A stretch of 47,132 nucleotides of DNA, from the NCBI GenBank assembly GCA_043820105.1, contig JBDREC010000068.1:1-47132 (forward strand), in the 5' to 3' direction. Positions 35,366 through 44,234 of the stretch are shown in pieces. A model generated the notes under the pieces. It was not told where the DNA came from. It saw only the letters and a program-made list of their open reading frames with translations, and searched no databases. The position numbers and the translations under genes were made by a program. This DNA comes from JBDREC01 sp043820105 [NCBI: Pseudomonadota bacterium] (GTDB taxonomy: Bacteria > Bdellovibrionota_F > JAHFAK01). Position 1 is the first letter of the stretch; every line of letters starts with the position of its first letter.

Positions 35366-38300
35366 TTATTTTCCCATCAGATAAATAATTTCATCAAAAA
35401 GCTTTGCATTTTCATTAATTTTAGCTTCACCGCCAATAGTCAAAATAAGATTTTCATTATTAATATTTTTAAAAAGACCCTTAAAGGATTTTAAATCATT
35501 AAGCTTTGTTGAGATTATTTCATCTCTATATTTTTGGTTTTCATTAAAGCTTTCACCTTTTAAATACATTGCAGTTGCTTTTCTTCCTTTTTGGGAAGGA
35601 GAGAGTGGTTGGTCTTCACTGCTTATTGTTGAAATAATGTAATTTTGAAGTTCAGTCTCAGAAAGGTCCAAAAAATTCATATAATCATCAATGCCTTTAT
35701 AAGTCTCATATGTTTTTAGTATATGTGGATCTCTATATGAAAAAAGAAAAATAACACCATTTCTGTCGTAATCAAGAACGCTTCCATAGGCCCCACCTAA
35801 AACACGAATTTTTTCATAAAGATAATCATTTTTAAGAATATTAATCAATACATCTAAATGGCCATTTGGCATAAAACCATGTTTTTTAATGTTTCCAGCT
35901 TGCATGACGTATTGAACATTACTTGGGATAATCAGGCCATAGTTTTTGGATTGACCTGTTAATGCAAGCTTTTCTTTTTTAGCTTTAATCAAAGGAAGGT
36001 CCTTTAAGACTGCTTTTATGTTTTTCTCAAAAAGAGTATAGCTTTTGTTGTCACTTGTTACACTGATTAAAAGATTGTTTTTATGGAAAATTAATTTTGA
36101 AACTTTGTTAAGCTTATTAATTACTTCATCTGCATTTTTATCATAATTTTCCAGTAAATTTTTTGCAAAAACGTAAAAACCATACAAATCATATTTATCA
36201 ACATATTTCATACCAGGACAAATGTTTCCTACAAGTTTGTTGATCCCAAAGTTTATTGCACCACGTGATATTCCGGATTCCAAACCTGAGATCTTTTCTT
36301 TTAATAATGCCTTGATTCTGGCTTTATCTTCAATTTTAGCCATTAAGGCATATTCTTTTAATAAAGCAAAAGCTTTATCTATATTTTCAATTAAGAAACT
36401 TGTTCCAAATCTAATTTTAGGTGTGAATTCTTCAATGGATTCATTTTGAGTAAATACTTTTAAATAAGAATATATGCCACCTGTGTATGTATCAGCTTTA
36501 TTATTGAAATCAATATAAGAAGAATTAATTGTGTCAATTTGGCCAAGTATACTTAAGTAAAAAATCCCATAGTGAATTAGATCCTTAGGCAAGGTGCTTG
36601 CATCTATCAAAAAATCAACATATCCAATGTTATTTGTGAAGATAGGATGAAAAAGAACTTTTGTTCCTGGAAGGTCTTTAATTTCCTGTGGAATAATTTC
36701 CGTTTCTTTATCAATGTCACTTATGCTTATTCTTGGAATTGAAGCAAGAGCTTCTGGGGAGTCTTTTGTTTCTTGATATTTTTTCAAATCACTGGTCTGC
36801 TTTTTGATTTTAGATATTTCTTCTTTATTTAAGTTTTTAAGTATTTTTTCCAGTTTGTTTTTTTCCTTTAATTCCAATTCCTCATTTAGGCCTTGTTTTG
36901 GAATTAGGCTTAATAAAACTTTCTTCTTATTTTTAATAAAATATTTTTTAATAAGTTTTTCAAAATATGCTTTTTTTGAAAGTTGTTTTATCTTGTTAAA
37001 AACCTTTTCAATTCTTAAAGTCATAAATGGGTCTTTTCCAAAAAGCCAGGTAGAAAGACAAGAATCCATATATGAAAGACCTATCTGAGTATTATCTGAT
37101 ATTTCACTTTTTTTACTAAACTGGAATGCATTGATAGCAGCATCTAGAAGTTTTTCGTCAATGCCGTTTTTATAAAGATCAGTTAAAGTGCTATTAACAA
37201 GTTTTAAAAAGAGTTCTTTATCTTCAGGATTTGCATTTTTAGACACTATAAAAAATGAAGGATTTTTAAATTCATAAAAAGCAGTTGCAAACATATCTTT
37301 TCCAATTTTAGCATCTGTAAAAGCCTTTCGAAGGGGAGAAGATTCTGAATTACAAAGGAGGTATGATAAAATTACTAAGCCATAATAATCTTCTGCGTCT
37401 AAATTATCATCAATTAAATATCCCAAAGATAAGAATGTATTATCTTTTGTGGGCATGCTTTTGTTGATTGGATAATATTCAGTGATATTTTTAAAAGAAT
37501 TATAATCAAGGTTCATTTTGATTTTCGAGTTAACTTTCTTTTTATCAAACTTGCTTAAATATAGATCATTAATAATTGATAAGTGATTCGCGATATCACC
37601 ATTTCCATACAAGAAAATATAACTATTTGAAGGATGATAGTATTTTTCGTGAAAGTTTTTGAATTCTTTGTATGAAAGATTTGGGATGTCTTTTGGAAGA
37701 CCACCTGATTCATTTGCATAAATTGTTCCAGAATATAGGTGTTTAAAATTATCTGTAAACAATTGTCTCTTTGGATCTGACATTGCTCCTTTCATTTCAT
37801 TATATACAATGCCATTATATGAAAGTTTATTGTTTTGATCATCTAGCAAATATCGCCAACCTTCTTGAAGAAAAATATTTTCATTCTCAAGAGCAAGTGG
37901 ATGAAAAACCGTATCAAGATAAACAGTCATCATATTTTTAAATTCTGTATCATTCATACTGGCGACAGGATAAGAAGTGTGGTCAGAATAGGTCATAGCA
38001 TTAATAAAGGTTGATAATGAGCCTTTTCTAAGTTCACCTGCAATCGATTTCACTGGGTACTTCTTAGATCCTCGCAGTACAGAATGCTCTAAAATGTGAG
38101 CAACACCTTTATTATTCTCAGGTAAAGTTTTAAAAGTAATAGAAAAGAACTTGTTTTTATCATCATTTGAAATATAAACAAGTCTTGCCTTGGTTTGCTT
38201 ATGTTCAAAAAGCCGCACAGTTGAATTTATATCTTTAATTTCCTCAATTATTTTAAGCTTAAAGCCATGAATAATGGCTCCTTTATCATTTATATTGATA

Positions 38301-38371
38301 TCATTTGCGAATAAGCTAAATGCAATTAAAGAAAAGCAGCTTAAAAAAATAAAACTTTTTAAATATTTCAT
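35366..38371 (-). CDS. PreP-like M16C zinc peptidase, exported
   Basis: The 1001-residue protein carries a signal peptide (about residues 1-22) and the inverted zinc motif HILEH (92-96) with distal ligand Glu192 (YNEMKG). AHILEHSVLRGS and NAMTYSDHTSYP are typical of presequence-protease-type M16C enzymes, which close two halves around unfolded peptides. The second half lacks a zinc motif, as expected. It likely degrades peptides in the periplasm. GGAG precedes the ATG. Confidence 0.92.
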   Translation of the reverse strand: MKYLKSFIFLSCFSLIAFSLFANDININDKGAIIHGFKLKIIEEIKDINSTVRLFEHKQTKARLVYISNDDKNKFFSITFKTLPENNKGVAHILEHSVLRGSKKYPVKSIAGELRKGSLSTFINAMTYSDHTSYPVASMNDTEFKNMMTVYLDTVFHPLALENENIFLQEGWRYLLDDQNNKLSYNGIVYNEMKGAMSDPKRQLFTDNFKHLYSGTIYANESGGLPKDIPNLSYKEFKNFHEKYYHPSNSYIFLYGNGDIANHLSIINDLYLSKFDKKKVNSKIKMNLDYNSFKNITEYYPINKSMPTKDNTFLSLGYLIDDNLDAEDYYGLVILSYLLCNSESSPLRKAFTDAKIGKDMFATAFYEFKNPSFFIVSKNANPEDKELFLKLVNSTLTDLYKNGIDEKLLDAAINAFQFSKKSEISDNTQIGLSYMDSCLSTWLFGKDPFMTLRIEKVFNKIKQLSKKAYFEKLIKKYFIKNKKKVLLSLIPKQGLNEELELKEKNKLEKILKNLNKEEISKIKKQTSDLKKYQETKDSPEALASIPRISISDIDKETEIIPQEIKDLPGTKVLFHPIFTNNIGYVDFLIDASTLPKDLIHYGIFYLSILGQIDTINSSYIDFNNKADTYTGGIYSYLKVFTQNESIEEFTPKIRFGTSFLIENIDKAFALLKEYALMAKIEDKARIKALLKEKISGLESGISRGAINFGINKLVGNICPGMKYVDKYDLYGFYVFAKNLLENYDKNADEVINKLNKVSKLIFHKNNLLISVTSDNKSYTLFEKNIKAVLKDLPLIKAKKEKLALTGQSKNYGLIIPSNVQYVMQAGNIKKHGFMPNGHLDVLINILKNDYLYEKIRVLGGAYGSVLDYDRNGVIFLFSYRDPHILKTYETYKGIDDYMNFLDLSETELQNYIISTISSEDQPLSPSQKGRKATAMYLKGESFNENQKYRDEIISTKLNDLKSFKGLFKNINNENLILTIGGEAKINENAKLFDEIIYLMGK

Positions 38372-38461
38372 TTGATCTCCTGTTAATGATAATAGGTAGA
38401 TTTATTTACATTGAAATGTATATGGCTTGGGAAAAATAATGGCAAATGAAAATTGAATTAA

Positions 38462-38538
38462 GAGTTATGAGTGATGAGTTATGGGTAAAGAGTTAAGAGT
38501 TAAGAGTTAAGAGTTAAGGGTTATGAGTTATGGGTTAA
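38462..38538. repeat. Heptamer array, GAGTTAA/GAGTTAT type, 11 units
   Basis: Eleven units in exact 7-base register: four central GAGTTAA, flanked by GAGTTAT, GAGTGAT, GGGTAAA, GGGTTAT and GGGTTAA. The array lies in the promoter-side gap of the M16 gene. The rest of the 315-base gap holds the twin hairpin element at 38583-38657; nothing else is seen. Confidence 0.92.
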
Positions 38539-38582
38539 TAATATTATCTTAATTCGTGTTTCCATTTTAAAATTAACTTTTC

Positions 38583-38657
38583 GTCATGCTGAACTTGTTT
38601 CAGCATCCCCTGGAGGCATCTATATAATTTGGATCCTGAAATAAATTCAGGATGACA
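38583..38657. repeat. Twin REP-like hairpin element
   Basis: Two perfect hairpins face each other. The first pairs ATGCTGAA with TTCAGCAT around a 5-base loop. The second pairs ATCCTGAA with TTCAGGAT around ATAAA. GTC at the left edge and GAC(A) at the right let the whole element pair as one larger inverted repeat. The words match the GTCATnCTGAAC-type dispersed repeats found in many bacteria, thought to be spread by REP-associated transposases. No transposase is in the window. Confidence 0.75.
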
Positions 38658-38686
38658 TGGCAGAAGGTGCAATTTCGTAATGAGAA

Positions 38687-39184
38687 CTAATTAGAGCTCA
38701 ATTCTTGCACTAAAGAAGCAAAAAAGGCTTTTATTTCTTCTTTTGTTATTCCAATACTTCCTGGTCTTGCTTCTAATATCTTTTTCCGATCTTCATAAAT
38801 GATTTGAAGAGGTGCTTTATTGTCATCAACTTCTGAAAAACTACCTTCACTTGCGTCTCTTGAGCCAATAAATAAGGACCAATCACTGTAATGTGAGCAT
38901 AATAAGGATACAGTTGATGCAAAAGCATTAATATATTTTTCTTGAATATCATGATCTTTCATTCTGTAAACCCAGGAGATGTTACCTAAATATGTGGGAC
39001 TTACGACATATGAGCAATCTGGATGCAAGGTTTTTATTAAACACATAGTTTCATCCAATCTATCCATGGCTGCTCGTTCTGCATCTTCTGCCATGTCCAT
39101 TATAGCATCATCAACCTGAGCAAATGTTAATGTAAATGATAATAAAAAGAAAAGTAGTGTGATAATTAAATTTTTACCGTTCAT
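38687..39184 (-). CDS. Secreted protein of unknown function
   Basis: The 165-residue protein begins with a clear signal peptide (MNGKNLIITLLFFLLSFTLTFA) that would end at FAQ. The mature part is acidic at first (DDAIMDMAEDAERAAMDRLDE) and has three cysteines. No family recognised. I chose the ATG at 39184 because GAGGG lies about 8 bases upstream and a signal follows; longer in-frame starts would run into the next gene. Confidence 0.65.
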   Translation of the reverse strand: MNGKNLIITLLFFLLSFTLTFAQVDDAIMDMAEDAERAAMDRLDETMCLIKTLHPDCSYVVSPTYLGNISWVYRMKDHDIQEKYINAFASTVSLLCSHYSDWSLFIGSRDASEGSFSEVDDNKAPLQIIYEDRKKILEARPGSIGITKEEIKAFFASLVQELSSN

Positions 39185-39234
39185 AGGTTTGTCCCTCATA
39201 CATGTGTTAATTAAACTTGAGGATATATAATGCG

Positions 39235-39663
39235 TTAGACGCGAGATGTCAACAATAAAATGGTGCCATAATATATTTTCCCGGGCCATTTTCCGGGTTT
39301 TTCTTGTTTTATCATCCCACCATAGACTTTACTGGTATCGCTTAATTTTAAAATAAATTTTAGGTTTTCTAGATGCTTGAAAAAGATCTTTTCAGCTTTT
39401 TCATTTATAGAAAAATCATATCCAACATAAAAATAGATTTCATTATTCTCCACAAACCCCCGAACAATTTCATCGAAAACCTTGTCATTTTGATCTCTTA
39501 TAAAACCTTTTTCAATAAACCATTCAGCATGGGATAGAGTGCTTTTCTCAGGAGCAATAAAAAGCTGATTATCAACAATTGCAAACATTCGTCTTTTACA
39601 ATGAAAATCTTTCACTTCCTTTTGATTTCCATCTATCCCATATTTCTCATCAACTTTCTTCAT
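39235..39663 (-). CDS. Unknown soluble protein, 142 residues
   Basis: The predicted protein is a mixture of strands and helices with the segment FAIVDNQLFIAPEKSTLSHA near the start and KVYGGMI near the end. No membrane or signal segment. I do not recognise the family. Codon use resembles that of its neighbours. The start lies directly at the edge of a hexamer array, which supplies the only purine-rich stretch (GAGATTAAG) upstream. It reads toward the secreted-protein gene, 50 bases away, and the two may be co-transcribed. Confidence 0.6.
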   Translation of the reverse strand: MKKVDEKYGIDGNQKEVKDFHCKRRMFAIVDNQLFIAPEKSTLSHAEWFIEKGFIRDQNDKVFDEIVRGFVENNEIYFYVGYDFSINEKAEKIFFKHLENLKFILKLSDTSKVYGGMIKQEKPGKWPGKIYYGTILLLTSRV

Positions 39664-39666
39664 CTT

Positions 39667-39703
39667 AATCTCAATCTTAACCTTAAGTCATAATCTTAAT
39701 CTC
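39667..39703. repeat. Imperfect hexamer array, AATCTY type
   Basis: Units AATCTC, AATCTT, AACCTT and AATCTT alternate in near 6-base register, with one 7-base slip. It borders the start of the gene ending at 39235. Confidence 0.6.
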
Positions 39704-39843
39704 CTGAATTTAATCGAAAAATGCAAGAGAAAGGTTTTTATTAAACTTTTTATTTTTTTAAGTGTAATTCGTGAACTTAAGCAAATTCAAGAAAGCCAAA
39801 ATGAACCCATCCATCTCTAATCTATTAAAAATGGAAAATTTAA

Positions 39844-40086
39844 ATTAAGTCCCATGGCATAGAAACTTCAGGAGATACGCTAGTCTTTATGTCATTAGAA
39901 TATGTGCACAGAATGGTGGAAAAAATAGAAGACTCTGAAACAAAAATATGGAGAGGAACAGATGATTTTAATAATAATGCAAAAAATAGTTTATTAGCTG
40001 CATTAGTCTTTAAATCACCCTTCTCAAATTCATTTTTCAGAAAAATTGAAACAATGACATATTCAGGAGCTGTAGTTGTTCATTGA
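39844..40086 (+). pseudogene. Possible gene remnant, 80 codons without a clear start
   Basis: The frame is open from a stop at 39841 to TGA at 40086 and reads plausibly as protein (for example HRMVEKIEDSETKIWRG and FKSPFSNSFFRKIE), but has no ribosome binding site; the first ATG is at 39889. No family recognised. It could be a 5'-truncated gene or a chance frame. The rest of the gap from 39664 to 40168 shows only short repeats. Confidence 0.3.
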
Positions 40087-40140
40087 ATTAGTTTATGAAT
40101 GTGACTCTTGATTTGATAATAAAATTACAGTAAAATTTAG

Positions 40141-40164
40141 ATTAAGATTAAAATTGAGATTAGG
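40141..40164. repeat. Hexamer array, ATTARG type
   Basis: ATTAAG, ATTAAA, ATTGAG and ATTAGG follow each other in 6-base register. They are the same words that are embedded in mtaB at 2215-2244. They lie just past the end of the four-helix-bundle pseudogene. Confidence 0.7.
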
Positions 40165-40168
40165 ATAA

Positions 40169-40507
40169 TTATCTCATTTTGCTGAGCATTTTAACGATTT
40201 GAAGGAGTTGATCTTTAAACTAGAAATATTCTTGATCTGATAAAAGATTAAATGATTCTAAAAGATCGAAGATGGCTGAAGATTCTGAAGCAGAGCCTTT
40301 AGCTATCTCAAAAAATCGCTTTCTTTCCACTGTCGATTTTCTATAAACACCTTCAGCTAGATTTAAGACGATGCTAGAAATTGCTCTTTTCAATTGATCA
40401 TTCAAGTAAGCATATCCCCTTGGCAGCTTTTTTGCAAAAGCCCGATTCGCTTCTTTTGAAACACTTAAACTCATTTGGTAACACTTAAGATTTTCATGAA
40501 TTAACAT
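40169..40507 (-). pseudogene. Four-helix-bundle protein (S23/IVS family) interrupted by an amber codon
   Basis: The frame starts at an ATG 9 bases after GGAGG. It encodes a typical TIGR02436 protein: LPRGYAYLNDQLKRAISSIVLNLAEG, RKSTVERKRFFEIAKGS. After 95 residues a TAG (40220-40222) stops it at SDQEYF. In the same frame the sequence goes on as FKDQLLQIVKMLSKMR to a TAA at 40169, which is the usual C-terminal helix and restores a normal length of about 113. A single C-to-T change from CAG would explain it. Family members occur in 23S rRNA intervening sequences and resemble the Avd protein of diversity-generating retroelements; no reverse transcriptase is present here. Confidence 0.8.
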
Positions 40508-40513
40508 AGTCAC

Positions 40514-40573
40514 TGACCTCCATAATTTAATTTGTCTTGCACAGTTAAAAGACAAATTAAATTATGGAGGTCA
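40514..40573. repeat. Perfect 23-bp inverted repeat between two divergent four-helix-bundle genes
   Basis: The segment 40514-40536 is the exact reverse complement of 40551-40573, around a 14-base spacer. Each arm contains the GGAGG ribosome binding site of the gene that runs outward from it. The arms mark the start of an inverted duplication. Confidence 0.92.
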
Positions 40574-40575
40574 AA

Positions 40576-40845
40576 ATGTATTACATGAATCATGAAAAGT
40601 TTAAGTGTTACAATGAGCTAGTTGAACTTTCAAAAGAAGTGAATGGGCCTGCAAAAAAGATGCCAAGGGGATATGCATATCACGGGGATCAATTGAAAAG
40701 AGCCCGTATTTCTTCAATCTTAAATCTAGCTGAAGTCTGTGCTTGTCTTGATTGTCTTAATTCTGTTGATCTTATCACTAATTCTAATTTCTTAAATCTT
40801 AAGTCCAGATTCAATTCCATCTATTCAATGATCTTCAAACTATAA
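40576..40845 (+). pseudogene. Truncated inverted copy of the four-helix-bundle gene
   Basis: The reading starts at an ATG 5 bases after GGAGGTCAA. Residues 5-53 parallel the minus-strand gene (HEKFKCYNELVELSKEV, KKMPRGYAYHGDQLKRA, ISSILNLAE), with shared DNA runs such as GCCAAGGGGATATGC. After LNLAE, at about 40734, similarity stops abruptly and the frame continues into AT-rich, TAATC-like sequence to a chance stop. Two of the four helices are missing, so the product is unlikely to fold as the family does. Confidence 0.75.
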
Positions 40846-40865
40846 TAATAAAAATAAAAAATTAA

Positions 40866-41135
40866 ATATCAGGATCACAAAGTACATTTGCTAATGATAC
40901 TAATGGATACAAAATTATTGGTTATGTTCCTGATCAAGATGTATATTCAGGAGCTGAAGTTGATTGTGACCCAGGTGAAGGTTTTGGAACTACTACAGGT
41001 TGTGGCATTTTTATTATTCAAGATTTAGATGACGATGGAACATTTGGTGTATACGCTCAACTATTTTCTCGCGATAAAGATAACACGGCTGATGCATATA
41101 AAGAAGGAACAATAACAACTGAACAAGAAGATTAA
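40866..41135 (+). pseudogene. 5'-truncated gene tail, resembling the C-terminal part of a pilin or pseudopilin
   Basis: A frame of about 89 codons opens after a stop at 40863-40865 and has no ATG, GTG or TTG near its start. It encodes a protein-like sequence with NGYKIIGYVPDQDVYSGAEV, then a cysteine pair around PGEGFGTTTG, a DLDDDGTFGVYAQLF strand and a terminal GTITTEQED. The size, the cysteine pair and the Asp-rich turn suggest a secreted or pilin-like domain, but this is a weak assignment. The following gap to 41294 shows only scattered TAATC words. Confidence 0.5.
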
Positions 41136-41294
41136 TTAAATTTATTTTGTGCAACTTAAAATAAAGATCTTAATCGCAATTATATTACAAAATTCAAAAT
41201 ATAAAAAGTAACAAGTCCGTCTGATTGTTATTCAGTAGAAGATACTTGCATGGATCTCAATCCGTCATTATAATCTTAATTCTTAATCTTTTAA

Positions 41295-42009
41295 CTATTT
41301 TTTTAATCCATTTACAGTAATCATTGTTCTCCACTTAAGTTGCTTTGAATAAACAGCATTATACCACATCCAATAAAAGCGATCTGCATTGAAATATGTG
41401 ATGCCATCTTGATTGCCATCAATTCTGTCATAGGGATCAGCAAAGATTAAAATATCATCATCTATTTCTTTAGTTCCAACATCATCATACCCCAAAACGG
41501 TGACATAATGCCCCCCCCCAATCTGACCAGAGAACAATCGTTGGATTATTGTTATTTATATTTTCATATAGCTTTGTAAGTTGAGAGTAATCTTCCTTTG
41601 TTTCATAGCTAAGGTTTGCAACAAATCCATTATATTTAAGCCACTTGATAATATTTGCTTCTCTAGTTCCTGGAAGCTCACCTTTTGGAATGTTTTCAAA
41701 GCCATTGGTTTTAATTTCCTTGGCAAATTTCATTTCTGTTTTTTTGGTTTGAGGGTATTTGTCCTTATTATAAAATGAAGCAACAGATAATAAAGCTGCA
41801 GGGCCACAAGTATAGTCAGTTGTTTGTTGGAATGAAATAAATTTTTCATAATCTTTAATCATTGTTGCAGTTTTATTTAAATTCTTTTGCTTAAATTTTG
41901 CTTTTCCTAAATAGGGATTTTTGCTAGCGCAGGAAGAAAAGATAAAGATTGAGATTATGATAATGATTATTCCTAAAATACTAAATAACTTTTTAGAGAT
42001 TATTTTCAT
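41295..42009 (-). pseudogene. C39-like cysteine peptidase lipoprotein split at a G9 tract
   Basis: Two frames join into one protein. The first begins at the ATG at 42009 with a lipoprotein signal (Cys27 after IFIFSS) and holds the catalytic Cys68 in TDYTCGPAALLSVASFY. It reaches VLWSDWGG at a run of nine G (41511-41519) and then leaves frame. With eight G the reading would continue as WGGHYVTVLGYDD, giving the catalytic His, followed by FADPYD and a normal end at 41295. So one base in a homopolymer decides between full and truncated product. It may be phase variable, a mutant, or a sequencing error. Confidence 0.8.
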
Positions 42010-42102
42010 AATTGTAATTTCATATTGCTGAATAATAATTTCTTCTATAATTGCAGATTTCAATTAAATCAATAGATTTTTTATCACAATGATTATGTAT
42101 CA

Positions 42103-42126
42103 GATTATGATTTTGATTAGGATTAA
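42103..42126. repeat. Hexamer array, GATTAN type
   Basis: GATTAT, GATTTT, GATTAG and GATTAA follow each other in 6-base register in the gap before malQ. Confidence 0.65.
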
Positions 42127-42221
42127 GATATTTATGGATCTATTTAAATTGACAATTCGCTAAAATTTGGAAGAAAGCTTATTATAAACCATTTTTAAAG
42201 TAATTATAATTATGAGGATAT

Positions 42222-43817
42222 ATGCAGCACATAACTGAAAAGCAAAGACTTCGCTCAGCTGGAATTATCTTGCATCCAACATCCCTGCCAAGCGAGTTTG
42301 GAATAGGGGACTTGGGTCCATCACTTTACAAGTTCCTTGATTTCACGGCAAAAGCTGATCTTACATTGTGGCAAGTTCTTCCCTTGAGCCCTGCTGATAC
42401 CGTTGGTTGTCCTTATGTTAGCTGGTCGTCGATTTCTGGAAATACTTTATTAATTGATCCTATTAATCTAAAGGATTTAGGTCTTATTGAGCAGTCTGAC
42501 CTTGAGCATGAAGAATTTGATCATGCTAAAGTTGATTTTGAAATAGTGCAAGCTTACAAAATTCCTTTGTTAAAAAAAGCTGCAAGCTCCTTGATGGAAA
42601 AAGCAAATAAAGATCTCTTTGATGAATTTCAGACTTTTAAAAAAGAAAATGAAGAGCTTTTTAATCATTGTCTTTATTCAGTAATAAAAGATCAGAATGA
42701 ACAAAAACCATGGTGGCAATGGTCTCAAGAACTTAAAAGGCCAATTAAAATAGTAATCAATGAATTGAAAAATAAATATGCTCAAGAAATAGATATATAT
42801 TTAGCAATGCAATTTCTGTTTTTTAGGCAGTGGAACTTTGTGAAAAAAGCCTGTGAAGATAAGTCTATTTCTATAATTGGCGATATCCCAATTTATGTGT
42901 CACGTGACAGTGCTGATGCCTGGCTTAATCAAAATATCTTTAAGATTGATGAAGAAGGCAATCCATCACATGTTTCAGGGGTTCCACCTGATGCTTATGC
43001 AAAAAAAGGACAGCTTTGGAACACTCCGGTTTATGATTGGGAAAAGCTTAAAAAAACTAACTATGACTGGTGGATCAGAAGAATCACAGGTCTTTTAAAA
43101 ATTTGTCATATTGTTAGAATCGACCATTTCAGAGCCTTTTCAGCCTATTGGGAAATTCCAGCAGTACAAGAAGACGCTAGGCTTGGAAAATGGGTAGAAG
43201 GTCCTGGCAAGCATTTTTTTGAAGCTATGAAAAAGCATTTTGGCTTTTTACCATTTATTGTTGAAGACCTTGGTGAAATTGATCTTAAAACAGATGAGCT
43301 TAGAACCTCATGCAATCTTCCAGGCTCAAAAGTTTTACAATTTGCTTTTGGAGGCGGTTCCTGGAATCCACACCTTCCTCACAATTATGATAAAAGGTCT
43401 GTAGCTTATACAAGTACCCATGATAGTGAAACCATGAAACAGTATTGGTCAAATGCTCCTGAACATGCAAAAGAAGAAGCCTCAACATATTTGCACTCAA
43501 ATGATGGGAACTTTGTTTGGAGAGCAATTGATGCAGTATTTGCTTCAGTGTCAGATTTTGCAATAATTCCTTTGCAGGATTTTTTAGTGCTTGGTGCTGA
43601 GGCAAGAATGAACATTCCAGGAACAGTTTCAAAAGATAATTGGTCTTGGAGGATGCGAAAAGAAGATATGAGTGATGATCTTGCTATTAGCATAAAAAGA
43701 AAAATTAATCTTTATGGAAGAAATCCAAAGATTAAAAAAGACGATCCCTTTTGTCCTGATGTGACCTCTGAAGACTGGAACAAAAAACATGAAAAACTCT
43801 TAAAGGAAATTGGCTGA
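42222..43817 (+). CDS. malQ: 4-alpha-glucanotransferase (amylomaltase, GH77)
   Basis: MalQ moves alpha-1,4-glucan segments between maltodextrins, for glycogen or maltose metabolism in the cytosol. The catalytic nucleophile is Asp301 (VRIDHFRAF), the acid/base Glu348 (IVEDLG) and the third carboxylate Asp401 (TSTHDSET). SGVPPDAYAKKGQLWNTPVYDW is the usual substrate loop. The 531 residues are normal for the family. A GAGG lies 7 bases before the ATG. No other glycogen gene is nearby. The GNAT gene starts directly at its stop. Confidence 0.97.
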   Translation: MQHITEKQRLRSAGIILHPTSLPSEFGIGDLGPSLYKFLDFTAKADLTLWQVLPLSPADTVGCPYVSWSSISGNTLLIDPINLKDLGLIEQSDLEHEEFDHAKVDFEIVQAYKIPLLKKAASSLMEKANKDLFDEFQTFKKENEELFNHCLYSVIKDQNEQKPWWQWSQELKRPIKIVINELKNKYAQEIDIYLAMQFLFFRQWNFVKKACEDKSISIIGDIPIYVSRDSADAWLNQNIFKIDEEGNPSHVSGVPPDAYAKKGQLWNTPVYDWEKLKKTNYDWWIRRITGLLKICHIVRIDHFRAFSAYWEIPAVQEDARLGKWVEGPGKHFFEAMKKHFGFLPFIVEDLGEIDLKTDELRTSCNLPGSKVLQFAFGGGSWNPHLPHNYDKRSVAYTSTHDSETMKQYWSNAPEHAKEEASTYLHSNDGNFVWRAIDAVFASVSDFAIIPLQDFLVLGAEARMNIPGTVSKDNWSWRMRKEDMSDDLAISIKRKINLYGRNPKIKKDDPFCPDVTSEDWNKKHEKLLKEIG

Positions 43818-44234
43818 ATGAAGATAGAAATAAAATTTGTCAATTCCTGGCCCACAAAAGAAATCATTGATCTTTATAAAGCAGGGGCTTGGTGGTATGA
43901 AGAAAATAATGCAAAAAGGCTTCCTCGAATGATTGAAAACTCGTTTGCCTTTGCTGTTGCAGTGGACAAAGAAACAAAAAAAGCAATAGGAATGGGGCGA
44001 GTGATTTCAGATGGAGTTTCTGATGCCTATATTCAAGATGTTGTTGTGATGAAAGAATATCGCTCACAAGGAATTGGAAAAGAAATACTAACTAACTTAA
44101 TCAATTTCTGCAAAGCACATAAAATGGAATGGATTGGGCTAATCGCTGATGGTGACTCATACAAGTTATATGAAAAATTAGGCTTCCAAGAAATGAAAAA
44201 CCACAAGGCAATGCTTCTTTCTTCTAGTAATTAA
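43818..44234 (+). CDS. GNAT-family N-acetyltransferase
   Basis: The 138-residue protein carries a GNAT fold; the acetyl-CoA-binding motif is VVMKEYRSQGIGKEIL (about residues 76-91), followed by the motif B strand and KLYEKLGFQEM. The substrate cannot be told. Its ATG directly follows the malQ stop (TGA-ATG), so it is translationally coupled. It overlaps the convergent membrane-protein gene by 11 bases. Confidence 0.9.
   Translation: MKIEIKFVNSWPTKEIIDLYKAGAWWYEENNAKRLPRMIENSFAFAVAVDKETKKAIGMGRVISDGVSDAYIQDVVVMKEYRSQGIGKEILTNLINFCKAHKMEWIGLIADGDSYKLYEKLGFQEMKNHKAMLLSSSN

Noticed and set aside
40169-40845. Diversity-generating retroelement (Avd-like four-helix-bundle proteins)
   Set aside because: There is no reverse transcriptase and no template/variable repeat pair; the genes fit the broader S23/IVS family.
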